64,000 nt of DNA from Euglena gracilis (Eukaryota > Euglenida > Euglenophyceae > Euglenales). The stretch covers positions 60,335,178 to 60,399,177 of the forward strand of contig CP154956.1 in assembly GCA_039621445.1 (NCBI GenBank), given 5' to 3'. Position numbers and translations under genes: made by a program. The notes below the pieces were generated by a model. The model did no database searches. It saw only the letters and a list, made by a program, of their open reading frames with translations, and was not told the DNA's origin. Positions 22,145-33,900 of this stretch are shown piece after piece (within the stretch, counting starts at the first letter, position 1; every line of letters starts with the position of its first letter).

Positions 22145-22429
22145 GGATTTTGTAATTGGGGGGGTCCAGGGTCATTAGGGCACGTTTCAGCCATATTTGC
22201 CTTGCACACACAAGGGGATTTTGTCATTGGCCACGGAACTCACCTGATTTGAACGTCTTTCACCATTTTTTTTTTTAATATGGAACACTTTTTGACGTTT
22301 TCAGGGACATTTGGATGTGTTTTCGTGCATTTTGAAGTTGTCTAGGAAGCATAAGACAAGTTTTGGTTTGTTGTTTGCTGCAAGCAAAGGCCAGGGTTTT
22401 TTTTAAAACCCGAGGGGAGGGGGGGAAGG

Positions 22430-22680
22430 GGTCAGCACCAACCCACCCACCCCCTGGGGTGGGGCCCCCGGGGGGGTCCCGGAGAACCCACCACTTTTAC
22501 CCGAAAATGGCTAAAAATGCTAAAAATAGGACCTTTTTCAAAATTTTCTGTGTCTTCGGGTAAAAATATACCCACCAGCCCCAACCCCCCTCCCCGGGTG
22601 GGAGGGGGTACAAGGGACCCACCCCCCCCCTCTTGGGGAGGCGGTCCAAGGCTAAAAAAAAAAACCCATGGCCAAGGCCA
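22430..22680 (-). repeat. Inverted dispersed repeat, partner of 26,555-26,725
   Basis: The reverse complement shares GGTGGGTATAT, AAAATTTTGAAA, CCTATTTTTAGCAT and paired G/C hairpins with 26,555-26,725. Confidence 0.65.
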
Positions 22681-23149
22681 AGTCTTCAAAAGTCTTATGA
22701 ATTTAGGCGGCCCGGTGGAGGTGGATGTTTTTTTTTAAAAAAAATGTTTAATTTTTTTAAAAAAATGTCATTGTGGTCCATCTTGTCTTTTTCCCCATTT
22801 TGGACCATCTCTGTAGCAAAAATTGTGCCTTAAGATGCAGTTTTTTTTAAGTCCGCGTATAGGAGGTGGAGCGACTCGGGACGGAGGGACTGCGGATGAA
22901 AACCACAACTGTTCATTGTGCTCAATCACCATGTTGCACACGTAGAGTTGGCGAACAGCCTATTTTTCCAAAGCCAACGGGAGATTTAGGCAGGCTTTGT
23001 GTTAGCAAAATGGCCAAAAGGGATGGTCAAGGTTCAAAGCCGGCCAGATTCAACCTGAAATGACATGAATGGCCTAGCATTTCCTAAATTGATCAAAAAA
23101 TATTTGAAAATATCCCAAAAATGGTTGACAATCTGAGTCATGGCCAGTT
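22681..23149. other. No gene seen
   Basis: A/T-run-rich sequence without recognisable coding or repeat signals. Confidence 0.5.
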
Positions 23150-23340
23150 TCCCCCCCCAGGACCCCCCCCAGGACCGCACCCCCCCCAGGACCCCCCCAG
23201 GACCCCCCAGGACCCCCCCAGGACCCCCCAAGACCCCCCCAGGCCCCCAAGACCCACTGGGGGGGCGGTACCCACATGACCCACTGACCGTGGAGTTCCG
23301 GGCGCCTTCGGCGCCCGCTACCGGGGGGGCTCCCGTCCCC
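23150..23340. repeat. CCCCAGGACCCC array with TTCG-hairpin module, copy 3
   Basis: The array (23,155-23,255) is followed by CCCACTGACCGTGGAGTTCC and GGGCGCCTTCGGCGCCC (23,300-23,316), then G- and C-runs. Confidence 0.85.
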
Positions 23341-24490
23341 CCGGGGCAACTACAAATTTGGACTCTGATTCTGGACGATCTGCGATTGCGAGCGTATCTC
23401 TGGCTGCATGCAACGTTGAGGTACCAAATTACCCCAAGGTCGAAAGCTCTTTTCAACAGACGGCCAGCGGTGGTCATTGGATTTTTCCACGCTGCACGGT
23501 ACTCTTTCAAAACACCACCAATTTTCACAAAATTGGATATCACCCCAGTGGTCCCCAAATGGCAAATTGCATTCTACTACATAATTAAAACGGTCATATC
23601 AGGACCTCAACAACCAATTTGGGCCATTTTTGGGCACTTTTGATGAAATTTTTAGTGATGACAAAACCGGCGTTAGGGCCACCGGGTTTTGGATAGAACC
23701 GGCATTCCCCACCCCTTTCTCACGGACAGAACCGGTGCTCCTAAAATCTGTGGTGGGGAAAGCCGGTCGTGAACCTGGCGTCTCAAACGCCGGTTTTAAA
23801 AAGAACACATTGTGAAAACTAAAAAAAATGTGCCAAAAAAACAAGTTGCCAACTATGAGCCCCCCCCAAGCTGTTCCCATACCATCCCAAAATGGTTCAA
23901 AATGGGTATTGAAGCGGAAATGCCATTGCTACAAAAGCCGATTGGCCTTAAAACTTGTCCCACTTCATTCCAACCTCTCACAAATGAGTTGCATTGGTTT
24001 GTTTCAAGCCCTTTTGAGCTGTTTTTTTTTTGAATGCAATCCGTTGTTAATGGACAATCAAACTCCATAACCAACATGTGGTGTTGGAAAAGTCAAAAAA
24101 AAGGGTTCTTATATTTTTCAATACCAAATTCTGGTTTTGGAGTTTGCAAATTGCATGGTTGTAAAAAATCTTGAACATTACAAATGCATTGCTGAAATAG
24201 TGCATTCGGTGCAATCTGTTACACTCAATGCTGGAATCTGGCAAAAAAAAAACACTGCGTGTGGGCACCTTGCATCAAAACCACCAAAAATGAAAATAAA
24301 CTTGCAATTCCTGCCATTTGAGCCATTTTTGGCTGGTTTTCCACCATTTCGTGCAACAATTTTTGCAACAATTTTGGGCATTTTTGCAACAATTTTTTTG
24401 GAATTTTGGGGGCAGTTCATGGGATTTTTTGAATTTGATCCATTCGGGCTTCATCTTGGGAAGTTTTTGGCAGATTGTCCACTTATGGCC
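23341..24490. other. No gene; one GAACCGGCGTTC-type piece
   Basis: 23,660-23,800 carries diverged AACCGGCGTT boxes. 23,360-23,560 shares phrases (CCCCAAG/CTCTTTTCA..GACGGCC) with 24,770-24,840 and 32,580-32,740 in reverse, indicating another dispersed repeat. Confidence 0.5.
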
Positions 24491-24494
24491 AGTT

Positions 24495-24660
24495 CCCCCC
24501 CCCCCCAGAACCCTGTCCTGGGGGGTCCTGGGGGGTCCTGGGGGGGGGTCCTGGGGGGGTCTTGGGGGGGGTCCTGGGGGGGTCTTGGGGGGTCCTGGGG
24601 GGTGCCGCAACTTTTTGGCAAAATTTTTGCAGCACAAGATGAGGTTATTTTGAACCATAC
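24495..24660 (-). repeat. CCCCAGGACCCC array, inverted, with module tail
   Basis: GGTCCTGGGG units, then the reverse complement of the CTTCAAAATAACCTCATCTT phrase, the opposite orientation to 17,810-18,058. Confidence 0.8.
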
Positions 24661-24949
24661 AGAAACGAGTTTTCTCTTCAAACCGATGACCTGAGGGGTC
24701 CAGGGGGGGTAAAAGCATTGTGAAACTAGGATTTCCCAGCGACAGGAAACAAGAGCATTGTGCAGAGGTGAATTTGGTGATGATCACTGGTCGTCTGATG
24801 AAAAGAGCTTTTGATTGAGGGGTGAGTTTGTACCTGAGCAATTAAAACATCCAGAGATGCGCTCGCGATCGTCGGAATTTGGCGATATCCAAAGTAGTGT
24901 AACATTGCAGATTAGTGGTCGGAGATTGGTCCCGGCAGTGTCCTTTCAC

Positions 24950-25090
24950 CGAAGGTTGGGGACGCCGGTTCTGTCCTGAACCCAGCGTCTCTAAAACGAC
25001 GCTTTAAACAAGGGGGCGGGAACGCCGGTTCTGTCCTGAACCCGGCGTTCCGGACGCCGGGTTCACGGCAGAACCGGCGTCCCCCCCCTT
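24950..25090. repeat. GAACCGGCGTTC family piece
   Basis: GGAACGCCGGTTCTGTCCTG, GAACCCGGCGTTCCGGACGC and GCAGAACCGGCGTC boxes; closely matched at 32,408-32,480. Confidence 0.7.
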
Positions 25091-28000
25091 TCTGATAAAA
25101 AAAAAATGTTCACAAGGTTTTGCAAGGAACATTTTTGATCATTTTCGGCAACTTCTGGGTCATTTCTGCCAAAATCTTTCTTCCACAAAAAAAATGAAAA
25201 TTTTCAAGGCATTGCTTTTTTCGAATTTTTTTTGGATATTTTGACCATTTTTGGCAGTTTTTGAACTTAATAGGATTCGAAGTATGGTTTGGGTGTTTCA
25301 AACTGAGTTTTTTTCAATTACACCTAACATCCACAATTTCCGGGATGTTTTGCCACAATTTTTGGCACTTTTTCCAAAGAATTTGTGCCCACTACACCAG
25401 GGTGGGTGCTTTTCATCTTTTTGAAAAATTGGAAAAAATGTTTTCTTAAAAAAACAAAAAGGTTTTTCAAAAAAACGCCCAAAAAAGAAAAATGTTTTTG
25501 GAAATTGGTAAAATTTGTTAATTATTACATTTTATTTTATTGGTTTTAGCCTTTTTCCGTAGGTCTTGCCCAAATGCAAAAAACATTCTTCCAAAAGGAG
25601 ATTGCCACAAACAGGTTCAAATTTCTCAAATTCTAAAAAGAAGAAAAAAGAAGCTTCTTCCTAACCAAGGCATGCAACAATTGTGGTCTGAGCCTTCAAG
25701 TTCTCATCGACCTGCACATTTTTTTGGATATATTATGTCCCCTCCCCCCGAGCTATTCGCATACCCGGGACCTTTTATGGCCCATGAGAACAGTGCGAGA
25801 GGGGGGGGACAGCTTGGGGGGACCTAGACCCCAATATTAGGCATTTTTTTAAAAACAAACAAAACAACACTTTTTTTTGAAAGAGCCAAAAAATATCAAA
25901 AAAGAAACCAAACAGGAAATTTTCACTTAACACTCACAATATTGGGGCTTCCCAACAAAATTGTTGACCACATTTGCTATAATTTTGGGCTCTTTTGCCA
26001 AAACGCCTAGGACTTTTCGCCAAAAATTTTGAGATTGTTGTCAAATATCTGAGATTCCGTTGCAGGGAGTTTGATATTTGGCAGCAAAAAATTTTGGGCC
26101 GTTTTGCAAAAGCTCTCTAAATCCAACAAATCCTGGATGTGCAATCTCTGAACAAATCGGCGCAACCCACAGCTCTTAAGAGCAACACAGCTGATGAAAT
26201 GACGTCATAGTGGCCCCAAAGTGGCCAAAATTTTTGCCAAATTTTGGTTTACCCTCCTCAAAATGGCCATTTGTCTTCGACGCCAAAGAGGCCAAAATTT
26301 GACCCCCCGGAATGTCCGCTCCCCCAGAGTGGCCATTTTGGGGTCTCACGGTGCCTGAAGGGTGGCCACTTTGGGGGGGGGTGAGGGGTGAGGTAGTGCC
26401 AACATTGGGGGGGGACTTTTTTTGTTTGGCAAATTTTATAATTCTCGAAACACTCGTTTCTTGGAGGTTTTCTGAGCCCTTGTTGCAGCATTGCCGAAAT
26501 TGGCCGCCTTGTCCCGGAGGCCGATAATCCAATTGGGCGGGGGGAAATTGGGGGGGCAGGGTTTTTTTTCCAGTCTTGGACCCCCTCCCCTGGGGGGGGG
26601 AGGGTGGGTGGGTCCCTTGGACCTCCTCCCCCCTGGGGGGGGGTAGGGCCGGTGGGTATATCTTTTTCGGCGCCGAAGGTGCCGAAAATTTTGAAAGGTG
26701 CTATTTTTAGCATTCTTGGCGGGGAACATGCTTTTCTTTGGCTGGTTTGTTGCCAAAGATGGGCATTTTAGGCAAGTGGGTACAAAAAAATTCCACTAGC
26801 TAGCTCTGCTAGTGGACCCCTCTGCCCCTGGGGACTCCGTCCTGAGTCCATCTGAGTTTCAGGACAGAGTATGCGTCTAAGACGCAGTTTTTGCTTCAGA
26901 GAATGTCCTCTATTTTGTCCTCGGTCAGACGGCGATACCTCCCTCTTGGTCAACGGTCTGCGTGTTTCTACCCGGCGTACCTGGCTTTTTTGTTGTTGTT
27001 TTTTTCTTCAAAAAAATGTCCAAGATTATGGCAAAAAAAGTAAACAAATGTTTTCCAAAAGGTAGTTTGGGTCACCAGGTGGTCTCGGAGGGCGGGGGAG
27101 GGCGTGTTTTTGGCGGCCAAATTGGGAACCACCAAAGCTGAAATTTTGGGAATTTTGCCACAAATAAGGAATTCTTTCACACTTGAAGTTAAGATTTTAA
27201 CACAAATTAGGAATCACCAACCTCAATTTTGAAAATTTCGGCCTCAAAACTGGGAACCTTGATAAAATTTTGTCACATTTGGCTCACCGGCCAAAATTTT
27301 TCCCCAAAAAAAGGTCGAACAGGGTCCAGGTCGGGTCACAGGTGGGCCACCGGGGTGCCACGGGGGGAACACCCTCGTGTCCACCGTTTGGGGGGGGGGG
27401 CAAATCCCTTGTGTTTCTTCGTTCGACAAAAAAAATGGAACAGTGTAATTATAAACCCCCCAAAAAACCTGGCGGGGTGCCAGGTTATTGGAACCAATTT
27501 TTGGCCCTGCCCCCCCCCCCCCGCCAGGTTATTTGGACCCTTTTTTCAGCGTTGTAAAGGACTTTCATCTTAAAAGGGGGTGCCAAGTTACTTGAGCCAC
27601 CTTTTTTTTGCCCCTCCCCCCCGCCAAGTTTTTCAGCCAGGAGCAAGGGCCCTCCAAGGGGGTTACGTATTCACAAATTGCATACTTTTTTTTACAGTTA
27701 AGGTAGTTTAGTAACGTAAAATCTGGTGCAGGGGCCCCGTCTTTTTCTGAAGTGGTGACCCCCCAATCCCCCCCCCCCCAGATATGTTGCATATGGTTTG
27801 GGTCATTTTGGCCCACAGCTCTCCTTTCCTGAAATCTGCAAAATGAAAACCCCTAATTCTCAAGTTCGGGAAGAACTGGCGTTTGTGTTTCGCCAGATTC
27901 AGTGGCAGAACCGGTGTTTGGAACCCCATTTTTAATAAATGTAGTTCCCCCCCTCTGACCCGAAAAAGTGAGAAGGCAGTGAACTGGGGGAAATGGCATT

Positions 28001-28250
28001 TGCATCAGCTGCTATTTCAGGGGAGGCTTCTGTTATTCTTCTTTCTTCAGATTTTGTACATGTTGTAATTTTCTTTTGATGGAGGACACATCAGGAAGGT
28101 GTTTTTTGTTTGTTTTTTTTGCCAAAAGTTGAAGCACGTTTTCCCAAGTCCCCCATGTTTTATCTTTTGTTCAGAAATTTTTGTTTTGAAACTTTTGCCT
28201 CCATTCCTCATTCACGTCGGTCACCCCTCCCTCTACGCCGGCATCTGATG
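25091..28250. other. No supported gene; scattered repeats
   Basis: 26,555-26,725 is the inverted partner of 22,430-22,680. 27,340-27,630 has GCCAGGTTATTTGGACC-type boxes with C-runs, a likely box element. 27,870-27,930 has CCGGTTC boxes. Nothing else can be named. Confidence 0.45.
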
Positions 28251-28254
28251 GGAA

Positions 28255-28905
28255 ACTGTGTCCAGAATGCCAGTTCATCAGCCCGAACCGGCATTCTGAG
28301 CCACGGCTTCGCGCCCAAATCGGCATTCAGGACAACGTTATTGAAACCATGCATCAGGGCTCTGGCCTCACGCCCGAACTGAATTGGCGTTCAAGGAATC
28401 ACGGTCAACTTCGCCCCAAATACCCATTCTTTGTACAGCTTCGAGCATTTTTGCGCTTCTTTTTGAGCTTTGAGCTCTTAGGCCCATGTCGATCGTCTGA
28501 TTTAAATTTAAATATTAAGTTTAACCTCATTGAAGTCTGATCGTAAGGTCTTCTCGTGGGCTTTTGATGGATGGCCACAGAATGCAGCCACAATGCACAA
28601 AGCTCTTATTTTTGGCGATTGTGTGTTCCAAAATTTGACTCATTGGCTTGTCAGATCCCACAGTTCAAAGCAAATTGAAAGAAAGTCCTCCCTGACTTTC
28701 GAATGATACCCACAGAACTCAGCCACACCGCATAGGCCAAAAACCCCTCAACAGATATGATCACCAAATGCGAACCATTTTGATAACTTTTTGGCACTTT
28801 TTATTTGGTCCCTTAGATGCTGGTTTCATGCCGGTTCCGGCGCATAATATCCAGCCCGAACCGGCGTCCTGAATGCTGGTTCGAGCGTGAAGCCAGAGCC
28901 CCAGC
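28255..28905. repeat. GAACCGGCGTTC family pieces
   Basis: 28,255-28,405 repeats the order seen at 8,160-8,300 (AACTGTGTCCAGAATGCC ... GGGCTCTGGCCTCACGCCCG ... TTCAAGGAATCACGG). 28,815-28,905 carries the opposite end (GTGAAGCCAGAGCCCCAGCA). Confidence 0.7.
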
Positions 28906-30806
28906 ACATGGTTTTGGGACAAAGCCTCCGATGGGCTCAGCCGGTGAGGGGGCGGGTCACTGGCTTTGTCCTGAGTCTTGTGACCCACCAGATGAATGAA
29001 TGAATGAATTATGTGTGGGACAACCAATTCCGGATCAGAAAAGAGTTAGGTGATGATGAGCACTGCTAGGCAACACAGCACAAGGGAGGAGAGAGCCGCC
29101 ACCAAAAAAAAACCTTTGTACAGGCATACGTAATGCCTATGGAGGTTAAGACCATACCATTGCTTATGGACCGGGTCATTTTTCAATTTCAAAAAACCAG
29201 CAAGTCTTTTTCAAAAATCAGTCACCAATTTCCTATCCCCCGGGGGGGGGGTCAGTCACTTTGACCCCTCAGCCAAAAATGGACAAAAAAAACAAAGGAT
29301 TTGGGTCAAAAATCCCCAAAAAATCCGGTATTATTGCCCCGGGTGGCCAGTTTTGGCCAATCCTAGCCGACCCTCCCCCTCCCCAGGGGTCTGGAGCCTA
29401 AAACCAGTCAGTCACCCGAAGGTTGGCCATTCGTTGTTTTTTTAAGAACAAAAAGACATTTTTTTTCAGAAAATTTGTATTTTTATAATAAAAATAAAAC
29501 AGAAACAAAAAGCGCCATTGGGGGTTTGAGGGATAATTTTTTGAAATGCTTTTTCAGGAAAAGCTATTGGCAAATCCACTGTTTTCCAGCTCATTTCTCA
29601 GATTTCATCAGACAATGAGAAATGAATGAACGATTGCAACCTTTTAAATGTGCTATGCCTTGATCCATGTGACATTTGGAAGGTTGTTTTTGAACAGACG
29701 CCATCCATACCTACAAAAGCAAATATCATTTTTTGTCCATGTTTCCCCAAAATATGGGTTTTGGCTCCCCCCCCAAAAGGCCCATTTTTTTTCAAGGAAA
29801 ATCTGCATTTTCAAAAAGAATGTGTTTTTTTTTCATTTTTTTATATAAAAAAATCACGTTTTTTAAAAAAAATAATTAAACGTAACCCTGGGACACACCT
29901 TTCGCAATGGTATGGTTAAGACGTTATTATTAAGACAGAAAGTTTAAGACGTTGAAGACACAAGAAAGGAAGTAGTAATTTGTTAGCTGAGAGGCTAAAC
30001 AATTGCTTTCATGACGAAGTAAAAAGGAAAACAGGTGAAGATATTCAAAAAATTAAGCGAATAAGAGAGATCAATGATGAAATACAATTCTCATTTCATA
30101 AGAGAAGGCAATAAAAGGAAGGTGAAGAGAAGGCCAGAGCCCTGACAAGACGGTCCCAAGCCAGCCTCAACTATCGGAATGGTCTATCATTGTGGCGTCA
30201 CCTCTTTGGCTGTGGGAAACAAGAAATCAACAATGAAAACACAATTCTCTTCATTAGGGGGTCACATTTTAAAGCTGTGTCCGGCAGGGGGTCACTGACG
30301 TTCAGCAAGACCCCCTCCCCACCAGCTTTGTCCTGAGTCCGGTGGCGGGGTCATTGGCTTTGTTCGAAGGTGACCCCCCCACTGGACTCAGGACAAAGCC
30401 AGTGGGGGGGTCTTTCTCTTCCTGATATACAGCCGGGAGGGGGATCCAGGTCCCCCCCCCCCCCAAGCTATCCCCTACCCCAACCTCAGACAGCCCAAAA
30501 TTTTGGCATCTTTTTTTGGATGTTTGCAAAAAATTGTCAATTTTAGCATATTTGCCCAAAATTCAATTTTGAAAAGTTTTTTTTTAAAAAAAAGTTATTC
30601 TGAGCATTTTTCGCAAGTTCTCCATAAAAAGTGCTCTGACAGTGAGCTATTCCTGGGGGGGGCAACTCGATGAGGGGGAGGCTTGATATTTAGGCGTAAT
30701 GTTGGCAGTCGGTATTCAAATTGGAGGGAATGAACATAAATTTACGTTTATTTTCATTCAGCACATTTTGGGTCAAAAGGTTCCTTTTTGTTTGTTTTTG
30801 TTTCAG
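28906..30806. other. Upstream region of the RRM gene, no exon identified
   Basis: A short plus frame at about 29,968-30,110 (RLNNCFHDEVKRKTGEDIQK...) looks protein-like but is unrecognised. 30,320-30,415 is an inverted repeat (GGCTTTGTCCTGAGTCC). The first exons of the RRM gene should lie here or further left. Confidence 0.35.
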
Positions 30807-30931
30807 AAAAGTGATTGTCCTTGGACTTGGATACAATGTCACGGAGCCTGAGTTCCAAGAGTATTTCTCGCATTTCACTGGTGTCGTGGAGGCAACAATT
30901 GCGGTCGATGTTCTGACAGGCTCCTCGAGAG
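30807..30931 (+). CDS. RRM exon a (RRM1, first part)
   Basis: Acceptor TTTGTTTTTGTTTCAG ends at 30,806. The first base completes a codon from an upstream exon; then KVIVLGLGYNVTEPEFQEYF and so on to VLTGSSR plus one base. The donor is G|GTGCGA at 30,932. Confidence 0.85.
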
Positions 30932-33900
30932 GTGCGAGGCAACTGTTTGTGTCTTTCCCTCTTTCTGCCCTTCTCTTTCAGGTTTTGGTTTTGTTCTGTT
31001 CACAACCCCAGAGAGTGCTCAAGCAATGCTTCAAGAACATGACCTCCGTGGTCCCTTGACCAGGGCCTTGTTTGGCGGAGGGGGCCATGTGGGGGGGGGT
31101 CCAGCCAGCTTGGATTCCTCAACCCTCCATGGATGAATCCAATGCTTGTCCCGCTTGGGGAAAGAATTGTTAGGAAAAAAGTGGTCTCCCTGGCTGAATT
31201 TTGTATAAAAATCGTTTTTTGAACATTTTTTTTTGAATTTCAGAATTTTCCCATTTGATCTCAGTGTTCTCCAGCTTTCCCAATTACCTTCTCCAGCCAC
31301 TTTCAATATTCCTTCCTCTGAGTGCCACCCAAGCTCATTGAGCAATGAATGCCCTGCCTTTGACAATAAAAGGTCGAAGGATTGAACCAAAGTTGGTATC
31401 TTTCTTTTCAAGTCTGGGTGCCTCAGACATAATTTTTGTTTTGTGATGCATTTTGAAATCTCGATGGAATGTTGTTCACAGAAATTTTTTTTATTGTGTG
31501 CACAATTTTTGGATCCAAAGATTCTTTAGAAGGAACCTACACTGTGGTGGCGTGGACTGGCAATCAAGGAGGACACTGATCATTTGGGGTTGACAACCAA
31601 ACCAACCCCATTTTTGGGGTGCAGCTAATGGGTGCCCGCTGACTTTGGGCCGTATTTGCACAGCCAACGCCTGTGCTGTTGGAATGGATTGACATTAAAT
31701 ATGGGCCTCCGGAGAATTTTGGCACTTTTTGACAGTTTTTGCAATGCTTTCAAAGTCGTTTGAAAATTTTGACAACTTTCGCAAACTACTTTGATTTATG
31801 AACACTTACAAAAAATCGACACAGAATTTGAGATATTGACCTGTGGTTTCATACAATAGGGGCCATATTGGGGTGTTTTTGGCGGCAAAGAAATCGATGT
31901 TTTCAAAATATCTCAGAAATGAAGCAAAATCAAAGGAAATGTCCAGAGACCAAAATTGAAGCTGTTGGAACCCTATCTGGCAGTATTTTGATTTCCCTGC
32001 TTCTCCAAAACAGCGCGGCAGGCTTCCGATTCTGCCGTTTTCGGCCATGTATAGGTCCCAAAAGTCGGAAAAAAATTGAATTTTTTTGCCCAAAAGCCAT
32101 GTTTTTTCTCCTCCCAGACCCGAAGAACCCTTTTCCGGACAAGGTGGAACGGTCGTTACGTTTTTGTTGCCTGACAATGTTTTTTTTTTCCAGGCACTTC
32201 CCAGAGGGCAGGTGGCCCCCCGGCGGGGACAGCAGACGCATGCAGGCCATCATCCGTCGGGAGGCACTAGAATCTTTGCCTGCCGCATTCCCCCAACTCT
32301 GGGCCAAGGTATGTCTTGCATTTCCATGTCACCCATTAGAGTTGGGTTTGGAAGACTCATTTGTTGGGTTCCATTCTGTTGATCCTGGTGTGTGCCTCAA
32401 ATCGTTTTAACCCGGCGTTTGATCAGTTGGGTTCACGACAGAACCGGCGTCCCCCCCCCCCCGGTCACCGGTTCTGTTCGTAGGAATGCCGATTTTGGCA
32501 TCAATACAAGTGTTATAAATGTGTTAAACATGGCCAAAATTGGTTGTGGAAGTCCTGTTTGACTGTTATACCATGCATGTGGTGCAATCAATTTGCAATT
32601 TGGGGACCACTGGGTTGAGATTTGGTGAAAATTGGTGTTGTGTTGAAATAGGAGTATTGTGAAGTGTGGGAAAACTTCATGGCCACTTCTGGTCGTCCAC
32701 TGAAAAGATCTTTCGATCGAGGGGTAATTTGGAACCCCAACGTTGCACACAACGTTGGAAAATTGTGGTAATTTTCCGTCTTATTTGGCTTGATAGGCAT
32801 GATGAACCATAAAGAACGAGTCTTCAAACTGACGACGACCTGGGGGTTCCAAGGAGCAAAAATAAATAAATTAAAAAAAACTGTGAAATTAGGATTTCCT
32901 TGGGACAGGAAACAAGAATTCTGCACGTTTGAACCAATTTTTCTCTGACCAAGGATTTTGTGATTTTCCCCTCCCATTGTGTTTACAAAAAAATCCAAAA
33001 TTGCCTTCCGCCAGTTCTGGCCGACCCACTGTCAGTGGGGGGGGGTCCAAGCCAAAACCAGTCAATCACTCCGGAAAAACCAGTCTGGGGAGGGGGGTGA
33101 AGTTGGAAACACCTGGGACCTCCTCCAAATTGAAGGGCTTCACAGACATCTGGGGGCTATGTTTTTTCGTTTTTCTGGCCAAAAAAAATCAGCTTTCCCA
33201 TGGGTTTCGAGTGTCTTCCACAAAAAAAAAACACGTTCAAAAAGTTTCAAAAAATGAGCATTTTTAGACTCATTTTCAAAGAAATTCAGGTGTTTTCCAG
33301 CAATTTTCGACGGACTGTCCACAAAACCAAAAAATTTCTGGGCCCATGTTAGTTTGGATGGGGGGTCTTACTCCACCCCTCCATGTTGGGAGGGGGGTCC
33401 GACCCCCCCTTTCAAGGCTTCCCATACATCCCTGCCCTCCAGACCCCCCACCCCAAGAGGGGGAGTCTAGCCAGCACCTTTTTTCCAAACAGCACCTCTT
33501 TCCAGCCGCCCTGTGGCATCCCCCCGGGGTCCTTAAGAAAGCCCCTGTTCTAATGAGTCTTGGTGTTGTCCTGACGGGGGGGGGGGGGATTGGCCCATGT
33601 GTTCGCACGAGGACGGCAACAAGTTAATTTCGGTATCTTGATTTGGGATTTGACAGGGCTGCCCCCCCATTTATGCCCCCCTCATTTTCGGGGTGCGCAT
33701 ATTATTGGACCGAAGTTTCAGACCATCAGGGGTGTGACATTTATTTATTATTATTCTTTATTATTACACAGATTTATTATTATTGGACCCTCAGGGGTCC
33801 AATTAAAAATGGCTTCTGAGAGGGGGATGCACTTTTTTGGACTTCACTTTCGGATGCTCGGGTTTCTGACACTGGCACTGCAGGCACTGTGGCAGACGGT

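Noticed and set aside
31868-32410. 180-codon plus frame reading HFPEGRWPPGGDSRRMQ over exon c
   Set aside because: This is the wrong frame. The frame ALPRGQ...TRIFACRIP gives phase-matched continuation into RRM2 at 34,912, the 180-codon frame does not.
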